Origin: Rhodobacterales bacterium
GTDB taxonomy: Bacteria > Pseudomonadota > Alphaproteobacteria > Rhodobacterales > Rhodobacteraceae
DNA length: 38,314 nucleotides
Assembly (NCBI GenBank): GCA_002748285.1
Contig: PDSA01000034.1
Location: 1 to 38,314, forward strand
Direction of reading: 5' to 3'
Shown here: positions 1 to 9,338 of the stretch, one piece after another
Layout of the letters: each line of letters begins with the position of its first letter
Numbering within the stretch: position 1 is the stretch's first letter
Made by a program: the position numbers and the translations under genes
Notes under the pieces: generated by a model
Databases searched by the model: none
Told to the model about the DNA's origin: nothing
What the model saw: only the letters and a program-made list of their open reading frames with translations

Positions 1-171
1 ATTCCTATGACAAAAGTGCCTATCGTGGGCGCAATGTGATTGAGCGGATGTTCTGCCGCCTCAAGGATTTCCGCAGGATTGCAACACGTTACGACAAAAA
101 AGCCGATAACTTCCTATCGGCAATCTTCCCCGCCGCCACAATCGTGTGGTGGACCAATTGAGTCCCGACCC
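1..171 (+). mobile_element. Right end of an IS5-family insertion sequence (truncated by window edge)
   Basis: The transposase C-terminus ends at 161. It is followed at once by GAGTCCCGACCC (160-171), which looks like a terminal inverted repeat, and then by TAA (172-174), which fits the TNA target typical of the IS427 subgroup of IS5. The left end is outside the window, so the repeat pairing and target duplication cannot be tested. The exact boundary is an inference. Confidence 0.55.
3..161 (+). CDS. IS5-family transposase, C-terminal fragment
   Basis: This open frame runs from the window edge to a TGA at 159-161 and encodes the last 52 residues of a DDE transposase. It carries an exact Y(2)R(3)E(6)K signature: Y-R-G-R-N-V-I-E-R-M-F-C-R-L-K. 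The E is the third catalytic acid of the DDE triad. The following R-R-I-A-T-R-Y-D-K and the W-W-T-N end are typical of IS5-type transposases of alphaproteobacteria. The fragment looks intact up to the stop, so the element may be complete and cut only by the window. The catalytic aspartates lie upstream and cannot be seen. Confidence 0.85.
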   Translation, partial: SYDKSAYRGRNVIERMFCRLKDFRRIATRYDKKADNFLSAIFPAATIVWWTN

Positions 172-229
172 TAATGCGAACAGGCCGGGCGGGACAGTTC
201 TGGAACATATGACCCTCATGCAAAGGCCC

Positions 230-1054
230 CTACCACCCCGCCGCCTTGCGCAGCATATTCAGCGCCACCAGCATCAAAAACAGCGCAAACAGCCGCTTCA
301 GCGGTTTCGGGTCCATCCTATGCGCCAGCTTCACCCCATAAGGCGCGGTGATCAGCGTCATGCTGATCGTCACCACAAAGGCCGGCAGATTGACCGCCCC
401 CACCGTGAAAGGCGGGCGCGAGTCGGTGGGGATATCGAGCCACAGAAACCCGATCACGCTGGGCACTGCGATCAGCACCCCCAGCCCGGCGGCGGTGGCC
501 ACGGCGCGGTGGATCGGCACGGCGTAAAGGCTCATCAACGGCACCCCGAACGAGCCCCCGCCAATCCCCATCAGCACCGAGAAAAACCCGATAATCGGGG
601 ACAAAACCGCCCGTTTCACCCCGGTCGGCATCGCCGAGCCCAACCGCCAGCTATCGCGGCCAAGGGCCATATACAGCCCGATCCCCAGCGCCAGCACTCC
701 GAAAATGCCCTGCAACACCACCGAACGCAGCGCCGCCGCCACCAGCACCGCCAAAGCTGCGCCAATCACGATCCCCGGGGCAAAACCGCGCAGAATCGGC
801 CATTCCACCGCGCCCTTTTTATGGTGGCTGGAAACCGAACGCAGAGAGGTCACGATGATCGTCGCCAGCGATGTTGCTAGGCAGACCTGCATGATCTGAT
901 CTCCGCCATAGCCCAGCGCCGAGAAAATATAGAAATAGGCCGGCACCAGAATAATGCCGCCCCCCACGCCCAACAGGCCGGCTATGATGCCGGCAAAGGC
1001 TCCGATGGCCAGCAGCATCGCCAGCATGGGCAGCAAAGTCGTCATTTCGGGCAT
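230..1054 (-). CDS. TauE/SafE family inner-membrane permease
   Basis: This 274-residue protein is strongly hydrophobic, with about seven to eight predicted membrane segments. It has the two glycine-rich half-repeats of the TauE/SafE (DUF81) family: GLLGVGGGIILVPAY near residues 27-41 and GIGGGSFGVPLM in the second half. Family members export or import sulfite, sulfoacetate or other organosulfur and small anionic compounds. The substrate cannot be read from the sequence. It begins 27 bases after dusA stops, in the same direction, so the two are probably co-transcribed, with no obvious functional link. A weak AGGT ribosome site precedes the ATG. Confidence 0.85.
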   Translation of the reverse strand: MPEMTTLLPMLAMLLAIGAFAGIIAGLLGVGGGIILVPAYFYIFSALGYGGDQIMQVCLATSLATIIVTSLRSVSSHHKKGAVEWPILRGFAPGIVIGAALAVLVAAALRSVVLQGIFGVLALGIGLYMALGRDSWRLGSAMPTGVKRAVLSPIIGFFSVLMGIGGGSFGVPLMSLYAVPIHRAVATAAGLGVLIAVPSVIGFLWLDIPTDSRPPFTVGAVNLPAFVVTISMTLITAPYGVKLAHRMDPKPLKRLFALFLMLVALNMLRKAAGW

Positions 1055-1081
1055 CTGTCTTTTACCTATCTCATCAGGGTT

Positions 1082-2089
1082 TTAGCGAGTTTGCACAAAT
1101 GCAAGCGCGGCGTCCAGCACCTCAAGCCCGGCCCCCGGTTTGGAGGCACCTTCGGACAGACACCGCCGCCAGCCGCGGGCACCGGGGCGGCCAGAAAACA
1201 GGCCCATCATATGGCGGGTGACCGCGTGCAACCGCCCGCCCTGCTCCAGATGGCGCTGGATATAGGGGCGCATTTCGTCCACCACCTGCTCGGTGGTTTT
1301 GACATGATCCACGCCGAAAATATCGGCATCGGCCCGCAGCAAAATCGCCTCGGGGCTGTGATAGGCGGCCCGCCCGATCATCACCCCATCCAACCCCGAA
1401 TCCAGCAGATCGGCGGCTTGCGTCAGGCTCTCCACCCCGCCATTGAGCGAGATATGCAGATCGGGGAACTGCTGCTTCATCGCCAGCACCAGATCGTAAT
1501 CCAGCGGCGGAATGCTGCGGTTTTCCTTGGGGCTGAGCCCTTGGAGCCAGGCTTTGCGGGCATGGATGCTAAGCCGGCGCACACCGGCGGCACGCATTTT
1601 CTCAATGAAACCCGGCAGCATCTGAGCCGGATCCTGATCATCCACCCCGATGCGGCATTTCACGGTGACCTCGACATCCGCAGCGGCAATCATTTCAGCC
1701 ACGCACTCGGCCACCAGATCGGGCTGCAACATCAACACCGCGCCAAAATGCCCCGACTGCACCCGATCCGATGGGCAACCGACATTCAGATTGACTTCGT
1801 CATAGCCGTGATCGCAGCAAATGCGGGTGGCGGCGGCCAGTTCGGCCGGATCCGAACCGCCCAGCTGCACGGCAACCGGATGCTCGGCCGGATCGAAATC
1901 GAGCAAATGCACCGCCCGCCCGCGCACCAAAGCAGGTGCCGCGACCATCTCGGTATAGAGCAACACCTCAGAGGACATCAGCCGGTGCAGATAGCGACAA
2001 TGGCGGTCGGTCCAGTCCATCATGGGGGCAACGGAAAGGCGGGCAGCCCTGAGAACAGCGTATCCTACGCTTTGTCTAATTTCAGACAT
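1082..2089 (-). CDS. dusA: tRNA-dihydrouridine(20/20a) synthase DusA
   Basis: DusA is an FMN- and NADPH-dependent enzyme that reduces uridine in the D-loop of tRNA. The N-terminus S-V-A-P-M-M-D-W-T-D-R-H-C-R-Y is the family hallmark (flavin-binding edge of the TIM barrel). N-V-G-C-P-S-D-R contains the catalytic cysteine, C105. The frame stays open about 30 codons further upstream, but the ATG at 2089 has a good GGGAGAG site and gives 335 residues, matching known DusA proteins, so I use it. A TauE-type permease follows 27 bases downstream on the same strand. Confidence 0.93.
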   Translation of the reverse strand: MSEIRQSVGYAVLRAARLSVAPMMDWTDRHCRYLHRLMSSEVLLYTEMVAAPALVRGRAVHLLDFDPAEHPVAVQLGGSDPAELAAATRICCDHGYDEVNLNVGCPSDRVQSGHFGAVLMLQPDLVAECVAEMIAAADVEVTVKCRIGVDDQDPAQMLPGFIEKMRAAGVRRLSIHARKAWLQGLSPKENRSIPPLDYDLVLAMKQQFPDLHISLNGGVESLTQAADLLDSGLDGVMIGRAAYHSPEAILLRADADIFGVDHVKTTEQVVDEMRPYIQRHLEQGGRLHAVTRHMMGLFSGRPGARGWRRCLSEGASKPGAGLEVLDAALAFVQTR

Positions 2090-2446
2090 GATCCGCACTC
2101 TCCCGCACTTTAGGCACTTATCCTCTGGCATAGAGGACTGTTTGTTGGCCTGAAGGACACCCAAACCACCCGAAACCAACGCTCAGAAGGATATTTGATA
2201 ATGCATCTGCCGAAGAACGTAAACGCAGACATGCAAAGCACAGGATAAATAAACAGCTCCAATGCGTCTGATCGTTTTGTCCGCGACATGTGGTCGCCGG
2301 CGAGAACCTGAAATTGTGCGGTTGGAACGGGTCAGATTCACGAAGGGAGAGCCAATTTGTCAGAGCGGCCTCAAATAAACCGGCCCCCCGTTTCTTTGAG
2401 GGGCAAGGGCCGAAACCCTTGCCCGGTCAGGAGAAAACCCGACGGA
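2090..2446. other. Intergenic region between the liv-type operon and dusA
   Basis: About 357 bases lie between two minus-strand genes. No convincing gene is seen. The region should carry the end of the transporter operon and the promoter of dusA. The only structure I can point to is the hairpin at 2401-2424. Confidence 0.6.
2401..2424 (-). terminator. Hairpin after the binding-protein gene; possible terminator
   Basis: A perfect 9-bp inverted repeat, GGGCAAGGG and CCCTTGCCC with a 6-base loop, sits about 23 bases after the stop of the transporter binding-protein gene. The minus-strand read has no T-run after the stem, so it may not be a classical intrinsic terminator. It could instead stabilise the mRNA end or work with Rho. 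Confidence 0.4.
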
Positions 2447-3631
2447 TTACTGACTCAACAGCACGTCCAGCGGCAGGTTTTTCGATGCGGTCCACTCGTC
2501 GATGCGGTGCGGTTTGCCGTCCGAAATTTCGGTGATCTGCATCAGTGTCGCGTTCTGAATGTGCATTTCATCCGAGAAGCTGCGCGGGCCAAAGGTGGTC
2601 GGCTCCCCGGCCATCGCTTCCAGTTTCGGCGTCACCGCGCTGGCGTCCAGCGTGCCCGCCCGCTCGACCGCCTTGGCCCAGAGGTCGATCAGCACATAGC
2701 CCGGATAGACATACTGGCTCGACGGACGCGCCCCGGTCGCCTTTTCGTAGGCCAGGTTAAAGGCTTCCACCTCCGCGCGCGGATCGTCGCCGAAGATCGA
2801 GCCTTGCACCGGCACATAGAAGTCCGACAGGTTCGGCACAGCGTCGAGCCAGTAAGAGCCATCCACCGCCGACCCGTTCAGGATGATCGACTTGATCCCA
2901 GCAGCCCGGATTTGACGCAGCGCGGACGCGGCGCCGGGCATAACCGAACACAGCGCAATCGCGTCCGGCTCTTCCGGCAGCGCCTTGATGCGGCTGATCT
3001 GACCCGCGATGGACGCGTCATCGTTCAGGAACGTGTCCTTGCCCACGATCTTTGCGCCCTCAAGCTGCGGGAACATCCACTCGAACCCGGTGCAAATGCC
3101 CTTGTTATACTCGATAAAGGTGTCCTCCAGCACATAGGCGGTGCGCACCTCCTTCGCATTATAGGCCCACTCACCAATGGTCGCCCCCTGCACCGCCGCC
3201 AGAACCGAGGCGGAGAAACTGTTGGGGCCAACGCCGTGAATGCCCGCCTTGATGTCTTCGGCGCAGAGGAAGAAGGAATTCAGCCCCTCGCTCTCCGCCA
3301 CCAGCGCCGCCGGGGCGCCGAAATCATAGTCACAGGACACGACCAGCATATCCGCCCCCTGATCCACCAGATCCAGCGCCGCGCGCGAGGCTTCCGCCCG
3401 GTCGGTGCGCGTGTCGGCTACGATCATGTTGATCTGCTTGCCCAACAGCCCCCCGGCCGCGTTGATCTCGTCGATCCGAATGCGGGCCGCACTGACCGCG
3501 GGCGCGTCATAGGCTTCCATCCAGCCCGACTGCGCCACGGCAAAGCCCACCGTAATGTCATCGGCCATCAGCGGTGTCGCCAGCGCCATTTGTCCCGTCA
3601 GGACAGCTCCAAGTATTTTTCCGGTTTTCAT
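2447..3631 (-). CDS. ABC transporter periplasmic substrate-binding protein, LivJ-type
   Basis: This 394-residue protein starts with a signal peptide (about residues 1-23, ending A-T-P-L-M-A-D-D) and continues as a type I periplasmic binding fold (Peripla_BP_6). Features include I-T-V-G-F-A-V-A-Q-S-G near the mature N-terminus and INAAGGLLGKQI, typical of branched-chain amino acid and amide receptors. It should deliver ligand to the LivHM-type permeases encoded just upstream. The gap to the permease gene is 29 bases, and a strong GGGAGGAA site precedes the ATG. It is the last gene of the operon that starts with hyuB. The ligand is unknown; the hyuAB genes suggest a cyclic amide, hydantoin-like or 5-oxoproline-like compound. 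Confidence 0.88.
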   Translation of the reverse strand: MKTGKILGAVLTGQMALATPLMADDITVGFAVAQSGWMEAYDAPAVSAARIRIDEINAAGGLLGKQINMIVADTRTDRAEASRAALDLVDQGADMLVVSCDYDFGAPAALVAESEGLNSFFLCAEDIKAGIHGVGPNSFSASVLAAVQGATIGEWAYNAKEVRTAYVLEDTFIEYNKGICTGFEWMFPQLEGAKIVGKDTFLNDDASIAGQISRIKALPEEPDAIALCSVMPGAASALRQIRAAGIKSIILNGSAVDGSYWLDAVPNLSDFYVPVQGSIFGDDPRAEVEAFNLAYEKATGARPSSQYVYPGYVLIDLWAKAVERAGTLDASAVTPKLEAMAGEPTTFGPRSFSDEMHIQNATLMQITEISDGKPHRIDEWTASKNLPLDVLLSQ

Positions 3632-3660
3632 TCAGATTCCTCCCTATGGAATGGTCACTA

Positions 3661-4713
3661 TTATTTTCCCACAAACTTCAGCATCCATCTGGATGACGGT
3701 TTGAGGTCATGTCCGGCCATCAGACCAAGTGGCCGGAATATCAGGATCAGGATCATGAACACCCCGATCAGAACTTCTTTCGAACCCGCCGGCAGCATCA
3801 CCTGCGTGCCATAAAACTCCACGCCGCGCTCCATGCCCTTGAACAGCTCGATACAGACGGAAATCGCGATCACTCCGACCACCGCGCCCGACAGGCTGCC
3901 AACGCCGCCCACAACCAGCATGGCCAGCATCAGGAAGGTCATGGTCAGGTAGAAGCTGCCGACATTGAGAATGCCGAGGTAATGGCCAAAGAGCGCCCCG
4001 GCGACGCCGCAGAAAAAGGCGCTGATCGTGTAGGCCAGCAGGCGGTGGCGGTATTGGTCAATGGCGGATGCCTGCGCGGCAACCTCGTCTTCGCGGGTCG
4101 CGCGCAGGGCCAGCCCCGAGGAAGACAAGCCATACACCGCCGCCGCGACAATCGCCACCGAAGCCCAGCCCAGCGCGACCCACATATCAACATAGCGCGG
4201 CAGGCCCGCAACCGTCGAGGTGCCGCCGGTCACGCCCGACCAGTTGGACCAGATCGTGTTCATCATGGCGAGGAAAGCGAAAGAAGCGATTGAGGCCGCA
4301 ATGCCGCTGAGCCGTAAAATCGCCGCGCCCGACAAAAGCGCCAGCACCATCGCGACCACCCCGCCCATCAGAGCCGCGGGCAGGACCGGCCATTGGGTGT
4401 CGAGCAGAAATTGCGGCAACCCTTCCAGCAAGGTGGCCTTCATCACCGGCCGCAAGGTCAGCCACGCCGACACATAGGCCCCCACCATCGCAAAGGCCGC
4501 ATGGGCAAAGCTGATCACCCCGGAATTGCCGACAAATATCCAAAAGCCCACCACAAGCGTGACATAGATCAGCGCTTCGGCGGTGGTGCGCTGTAAAGAG
4601 CGGCTGCCTAGGAAGTAGGTCAGCAAAACAATACCCAACAAAAGGCCGATCAAAATCAGCGGCGTCAGAGCGGAGGCATAAAAACGCGCTTTATGAAGAT
4701 TTTTCTCAGGCAT
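3661..4713 (-). CDS. ABC transporter permease, LivM-type
   Basis: This 350-residue membrane protein has about eight to ten hydrophobic segments. It carries the family signature GGVGSLSGAVVG in its second half and the conserved N-S-G-V-I-S-F-A-H-A-A-F loop near residues 63-74. With the LivH-type permease beside it, it should form the transmembrane channel of a branched-chain-amino-acid-type (HAAT) importer. It starts three bases after the LivH gene ends, so the two are co-translated. The C-terminal 20-30 residues look cytoplasmic and basic. Confidence 0.9.
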   Translation of the reverse strand: MPEKNLHKARFYASALTPLILIGLLLGIVLLTYFLGSRSLQRTTAEALIYVTLVVGFWIFVGNSGVISFAHAAFAMVGAYVSAWLTLRPVMKATLLEGLPQFLLDTQWPVLPAALMGGVVAMVLALLSGAAILRLSGIAASIASFAFLAMMNTIWSNWSGVTGGTSTVAGLPRYVDMWVALGWASVAIVAAAVYGLSSSGLALRATREDEVAAQASAIDQYRHRLLAYTISAFFCGVAGALFGHYLGILNVGSFYLTMTFLMLAMLVVGGVGSLSGAVVGVIAISVCIELFKGMERGVEFYGTQVMLPAGSKEVLIGVFMILILIFRPLGLMAGHDLKPSSRWMLKFVGK

Positions 4714-4716
4714 GGC

Positions 4717-5625
4717 TCAAATCCTGTTGCTGACGCTGGAAAGCGTGAAAAGACCCTGCGGACGCACCAAAAGCACGACAATAACGAGGCCGTAGACAAA
4801 GGCATCGCGGAAGGGGCGCAGCTCGACCGGCAGATAGGCCTGAAGCAGGGTCGAAACCGCCCCCAGCACCAGCCCGGCGACAACCGCGCCCGACAGGCTG
4901 CCCATGCCGCCCAGCACCGTCGCCACAAAGGCAATCAGCACCAGCGACCCGCCCATGCGCACATCCGCAACCCCCGTCTGCGCCACGAAAATCAGCGCCA
5001 GCATCGCCGCCAGCAGACCGGACACGCCAAAGGCCATCATGATCACCCGGTTGGCCCGAACCCCCAACAGCCGCGCCATGCCAAAATTCTCTGCCGCCGC
5101 GCGCATTTCCAGCCCGATACGGGTGAATTTCAGCAACAGCGACAGGGCGATCAGCATCACAATAATGGTGAAAATCACGATCAGTTGGAGCAAAGGCACC
5201 GCCGCGCCCAGAAACTCGACCGGCTGGCCCAGATTGGGCCAGAGGCTGACCGCTTTGGGCCGCCCGCCATAAACCATGAGCAACAGGTTCTGGATCACCA
5301 CGCCAAGCGAAAAACTGGCCACCATGAGCGACACGGGCTCGGCATTGCGCAGCCGTCGGAACACGAGAAACTCCGACAGAACCGCCAGTCCAACCCCAAT
5401 CGCCAACACCGCCGGGATCAGCACCCAGGCCGGTGCCGCGCCCAGACCCATCACCGCCACCGCATCGCGCGAGGGCACGATGAGGGCAAAGACGCAAAAA
5501 GCCAGAAACTGCGCCTGCGCGAAATTCACCAACTGCATGACGCCAAAAATCAACGCAACCCCCAGCGCCGCCGTGGCGTAAATCCCGCCCAGCGACAGTG
5601 CATCAAAGACAAGCTGCAAATTCAT
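4717..5625 (-). CDS. ABC transporter permease, LivH-type
   Basis: This 302-residue protein is almost wholly hydrophobic. It has the LivH features G-G-I-Y-A-T-A-A-L-G-V-A-L near residue 13, then V-N-F-A-Q-A-Q-F, and GGMGSLSGAVVAG in the second half. It is the partner of the LivM-type permease. It lies between the livF-type ATPase gene (2-base gap) and livM (3-base gap), within a tightly packed operon. No unusual features are seen. Confidence 0.9.
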   Translation of the reverse strand: MNLQLVFDALSLGGIYATAALGVALIFGVMQLVNFAQAQFLAFCVFALIVPSRDAVAVMGLGAAPAWVLIPAVLAIGVGLAVLSEFLVFRRLRNAEPVSLMVASFSLGVVIQNLLLMVYGGRPKAVSLWPNLGQPVEFLGAAVPLLQLIVIFTIIVMLIALSLLLKFTRIGLEMRAAAENFGMARLLGVRANRVIMMAFGVSGLLAAMLALIFVAQTGVADVRMGGSLVLIAFVATVLGGMGSLSGAVVAGLVLGAVSTLLQAYLPVELRPFRDAFVYGLVIVVLLVRPQGLFTLSSVSNRI

Positions 5626-5627
5626 GG

Positions 5628-6347
5628 TTACGCCTCCATTCCGAAATAGGCCGCTGACATCAACTCATCCTGCGCAAAGTCTTCCACCCGGCCCTGATGG
5701 GTGATCTTGCCGTTGTTGAGCAGGATCAGCTCACCGCCGACCCGCGCCGCCCGGCTGGTGCTTTGCTCAACGATAACCAGCGTCAGCCCGCGCTCCTCGC
5801 GCAGAAAACACAGCCGGTCATAAACCTCGTCCACCACCTTCGGCGCCAGCCCAAGCGATGGCTCATCCACCAGGACGATTTTCGGGTTGGTCATGATGGC
5901 GCGCCCGATGACCAGCATCTGCTGCTGCCCACCCGAAAGCGCCCCGGCAGAAGCGTGCCGCCGCTCCCTCAGGATCGGGAAAATCTGGTAAATCTCGTCA
6001 AGATCGGCGGCGATGGCGATCTTGTCGCGTCGCATCCCCGTGCCCAGCATCAAATTTTCTTCGATGGTCAGCGTGGCAAAAACCCGCCGCCCCTCGGGCA
6101 CCATCGACAGGCCCATCCGCGCAATCAGCGACGCGCTCATCCCCGAAACGATGGTACCGTCGATCTCGATGCGCCCCTTGCGCGGCTGGATCTCGCCCGC
6201 GATCGAGCGCAGCAAACTACTTTTGCCCGCCCCATTCGGCCCCGAGATAAAGACAAGATCCCCCTCGGCAATGGTAAAGGATACATCCCGCAGCGCCGTG
6301 AGCTTGCCGAATTGCACCATCAGATTGTGAACCGCAATTTCCGACAT
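5628..6347 (-). CDS. ABC transporter ATP-binding protein, LivF-type
   Basis: This 239-residue nucleotide-binding subunit has Walker A G-P-N-G-A-G-K-S-S at residues 36-44, the ABC signature L-S-G-G-Q at 137-141 and Walker B I-V-L-V-D-E-P-S ending near 164. All catalytic motifs are intact. The length and the VPEGRRVF segment near residues 83-90 match LivF rather than LivG. Its ATG overlaps the stop of the LivG gene by one base, indicating coupled translation and a heterodimeric ATPase. Confidence 0.92.
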   Translation of the reverse strand: MSEIAVHNLMVQFGKLTALRDVSFTIAEGDLVFISGPNGAGKSSLLRSIAGEIQPRKGRIEIDGTIVSGMSASLIARMGLSMVPEGRRVFATLTIEENLMLGTGMRRDKIAIAADLDEIYQIFPILRERRHASAGALSGGQQQMLVIGRAIMTNPKIVLVDEPSLGLAPKVVDEVYDRLCFLREERGLTLVIVEQSTSRAARVGGELILLNNGKITHQGRVEDFAQDELMSAAYFGMEA

Positions 6348-7099
6348 CAGGCATTCTCCTCGTCATGTTGCGAGACCATTTCATCCTGATCGGCCCCAAG
6401 ATACGCCTCGCGCACCGCCCGGCTGCCCAAAATGACCCCCCGGTCGCCCATCTTGATGACCTGCCCCCCGTCCAGCACATAGACGTTGGAACAGGTGGAC
6501 AGGACCATGCCGACATTGTGTTCGATCAGCAAAACGCCGACCCCCATCTCGGTGGCAATGCGGGTGATCAGGCCCGAAAGCTCGCGCGCCTCCTGTGCCG
6601 ACATCCCCGCCGCCGGTTCGTCCAGCAGCAGGTATTGCGGCTCAAACATCAGCGCGCGGGCAATCGAAACCCGGCGCTCATCGGTATAAGGAAGCCCCGC
6701 CGCCTGACTCCCCGACAGGTGATCGAGACCAAACCATTTCAACAGCCGATGCGCCTCGACCTCGGAATTGTGCCGCGTATGTCCCAGCCCGACCCCGGCC
6801 ACGGCGAGGTTGTCCAGCAGGTCCAGCCCGGAAAACAACCGCCCGGCCTGAAAGGTGCGCGCCAGCCCCTTGCGGCGTATCCTGAACGGCGCGTCATGCC
6901 CGACATCGACCCCGTCCAGATACACCGTCCCGGAAGTGGGCGCCTGAAACCCGGTCATCACGTTGACACAGGTGGTCTTGCCCGCGCCATTCGGCCCGAT
7001 CAGGCCCACAACCTCCCCCGGGCTCAGGTGAATCGAAACGTCCTGAAGGGCGTTGAACCCCCCAAAGGCCACGTCCACTGATCGCAATTCCAATGCCAC
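6347..7099 (-). CDS. ABC transporter ATP-binding protein, LivG-type
   Basis: This 250-residue ATPase has Walker A G-P-N-G-A-G-K-T-T at residues 35-43. The signature region reads L-P-Y-T-D-E-R-R at 136-143; LivG proteins usually have a variant such as L-x-Y-G-x-Q-R-R here, so the divergence from LSGGQ is expected. Walker B L-L-L-D-E-P-A-A-G-M ends near residue 166. It is the first transporter gene after hyuA, separated by about 130 bases in which I see no gene, and it precedes the LivF gene with a one-base overlap. Confidence 0.92.
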   Translation of the reverse strand: MALELRSVDVAFGGFNALQDVSIHLSPGEVVGLIGPNGAGKTTCVNVMTGFQAPTSGTVYLDGVDVGHDAPFRIRRKGLARTFQAGRLFSGLDLLDNLAVAGVGLGHTRHNSEVEAHRLLKWFGLDHLSGSQAAGLPYTDERRVSIARALMFEPQYLLLDEPAAGMSAQEARELSGLITRIATEMGVGVLLIEHNVGMVLSTCSNVYVLDGGQVIKMGDRGVILGSRAVREAYLGADQDEMVSQHDEENA

Positions 7100-7232
7100 T
7101 CATCTGATCCTTTTTGTTACCCGTCGAAACGCCCCCAATCCCCCGCCCCGCCCGCGGCCCGCCTCCGATCTTCGCAACTGAAACGGATCGGGGGCGGAGC
7201 CGGGCCTCGGGGAGAGGAAGGCCGCTCTTCGG

Positions 7233-9311
7233 TCAGTCCTGCGCCGTAATGACGTAGGTGCCGGTTTCGTGCAGATCGACGCTCCAGCCCGGCTCGATGA
7301 CGATGGTTGTCGTCACCTCTTCGATCACCGCCGGCCCGTGCAGCTTGTCGCCCGCGCCCATCTTCGCCCCGTCGTAAACCGGGGTGTCGGTGATGGAGCC
7401 ATCGGCGTCGAACACCATCTCGCGGGTGCCCTTGAGCGCGGAATGCGCCCCTTGCCCCGCCGCGATGGTCATCTTGCGCGGCTTGTCCACATGCCCGGCA
7501 ATGGTGCTTTCGACATTGACCACCTCGACCGCGCTGTGGGGCTCGTCGTAGGTGTAGAGCTCCTTGTGGCGGGCGTGGAAGGCGGCCTTGATGTCCTCCA
7601 GGCGGTCTTCGGTCACCTCGAAGGGCTCGATCTCGACCGTACATTCGTGCACCTGTCCGACGTAGCGCATGTCGAGCGAGCGGCGGATGGAGATGCGGTC
7701 TTCGGTGAAGCCGTCTCCCGCCAGATCCTTGCGGCCGCGGGTTTCCAGCCCGGAGAAGAGCTTGTCGAGCTTCTCGGCCGCTTCCGCACCCTCAACCCGG
7801 ATCGGCGCCGGAGCCATGTAGTTATACTTCACGTCCGAGATGATCTGCCCGTAGGCGCAAAGCCCGGAGGCCAGCTTCGAGACCAGCACCTTCGAGATGC
7901 CCATTTCGCGGGCCAGCGCGGTGATATGCGCCCCCGTGGCCCCGCCCGCGCCCATCAGCACGAAGTCGCGGGGGTCGTAGCCCCGTTCGACCGACACGCG
8001 GCGGATGGCGTTGACCATGTTGTTGTTGACGATGGTGAACATTCCGTAAGCGGCCTTTTCCACCGAGATGCCCAGCGGGTCGGCCAGATGGGCCTTGATC
8101 GCGGCGCGGGCCTTGGCCACGTCCAGCGGCAGGCGCCCGCCGACCAGACCGTCGGCGTTGAGATAGCCCAGCGTCAGGTTGGCGTCGGTGGTGGTGGGAC
8201 GGTCGCCGCCCTGTCCGTAACAGGCGGGCCCCGGTTCGGACCCTGCCGACTGCGGTCCCATCTGCATCAGGCCCATGCTGTCGATCCAGCCGATGGAGCC
8301 GCCCCCGGCGCCAAGGGTCTCCACCTGAATCATCGGGATGCCGATGCGGTAGCGCAGGAAGTCGATGTTCTTGTTGACGTTAGCCACCCCGTCGCGGGTG
8401 AGGGTGATGTCAAACGAGGTGCCGCCCATGTCGCAGGTGATGATGTTCTTGTCGCCCCAGGGCGCGGCCACATCCAGCGCGGCTTGCGGCGCCGAGGCCG
8501 GGCCGGAGTTGATCGCGTAGACCGACTGGTCGGTCACAACCTTGCCCAGCGCCAGACCGCCGTTCGACTGGAAGTAGCGCACCGGATGCTGGCTGCCCAA
8601 CTCGCGGAAATAGCCGTCCACCGCTTCGACGTAGCGTTGCAGGATCGGGGCGAGATAGGCGTTGACGATGGCGGTCGAGGTGCGGGTGTATTCGCGCACC
8701 TGCGGGTAAAGCTGCGAGCCGACGGTCAGGCGCACGCCCGGCATCATTTCGCGGACGATCTCGGCGGCGCGCAGTTCGTGCTCGGTGTGCAGAACCGACC
8801 AGACGAAGGAAATCGCAACTGATTCAACGCCTTCTCGGATGAAATACTCGCAAGCCGCGCGCACGTCGTCCTCGTTCATCGGGGTCTTGACGGCGCCGGT
8901 CGAGATTACCCGCTCGCGCACGCCTTTGCGCAGATGACGGGGCACCAGCATGGTGGCGGGGGGGTAGTCGGGGTCGTAGCGGTAGCCGTCTTCCTTGTGA
9001 CCAAGGCGGATCTCGATGCTGTCCTGGTGGCCTTTGGTGGCGATGAGCCCCGTCTTGGCGCCGTTGTGGGTGATGAGCGCGTTGAGGCCCACGGTGGTTC
9101 CGTTGATGCACAGGTCGGCGTTGGAGACCACCTCCTGCGGGGTCAGGCCGGTTTCTTCCTCGATCAGCGCCAGACCGTTCTCGATGGCTCTGGTCGGCTC
9201 GCTCGGAGTGGAGAGCACCTTGAACAGCCGCAGGTCGCCTTCCTTGTCAGCCAGAATGAAGTCGGTGAAGGTGCCGCCGGCGTCGATGCCCAGACGATAT
9301 TTCGTACGCAT
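7233..9311 (-). CDS. hyuA: Hydantoinase/oxoprolinase family protein, subunit A (HyuA)
   Basis: This 692-residue protein begins with the ATPase-type phosphate loop G-I-D-A-G-G-T-F-T-D (residues 8-17) of the Hydant_A_N domain. It continues with I-T-C-D-M-G-G-T-S-F-D-I-T-L and V-L-M-G-A-G-G-A-T-G-A-H of the Hydantoinase_A domain. Family members act with a B subunit to open cyclic amides such as 5-oxoproline or N-methylhydantoin using ATP, or form part of acetone-carboxylase-like enzymes. Length fits the separate A subunit; eukaryotic oxoprolinase fuses A and B. It lies 27 bases after hyuB. The exact substrate is not visible in the sequence. Confidence 0.9.
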   Translation of the reverse strand: MRTKYRLGIDAGGTFTDFILADKEGDLRLFKVLSTPSEPTRAIENGLALIEEETGLTPQEVVSNADLCINGTTVGLNALITHNGAKTGLIATKGHQDSIEIRLGHKEDGYRYDPDYPPATMLVPRHLRKGVRERVISTGAVKTPMNEDDVRAACEYFIREGVESVAISFVWSVLHTEHELRAAEIVREMMPGVRLTVGSQLYPQVREYTRTSTAIVNAYLAPILQRYVEAVDGYFRELGSQHPVRYFQSNGGLALGKVVTDQSVYAINSGPASAPQAALDVAAPWGDKNIITCDMGGTSFDITLTRDGVANVNKNIDFLRYRIGIPMIQVETLGAGGGSIGWIDSMGLMQMGPQSAGSEPGPACYGQGGDRPTTTDANLTLGYLNADGLVGGRLPLDVAKARAAIKAHLADPLGISVEKAAYGMFTIVNNNMVNAIRRVSVERGYDPRDFVLMGAGGATGAHITALAREMGISKVLVSKLASGLCAYGQIISDVKYNYMAPAPIRVEGAEAAEKLDKLFSGLETRGRKDLAGDGFTEDRISIRRSLDMRYVGQVHECTVEIEPFEVTEDRLEDIKAAFHARHKELYTYDEPHSAVEVVNVESTIAGHVDKPRKMTIAAGQGAHSALKGTREMVFDADGSITDTPVYDGAKMGAGDKLHGPAVIEEVTTTIVIEPGWSVDLHETGTYVITAQD

Positions 9312-9338
9312 GTTGTTTGTCCTTTTATGTCCGAGAGA

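Noticed and set aside
4693..5649. A 318-codon plus-strand frame opposite the LivH-type permease
   Set aside because: Composition is His/Arg/Gln-rich, as expected for the complement of a membrane-protein gene; no homology seen.
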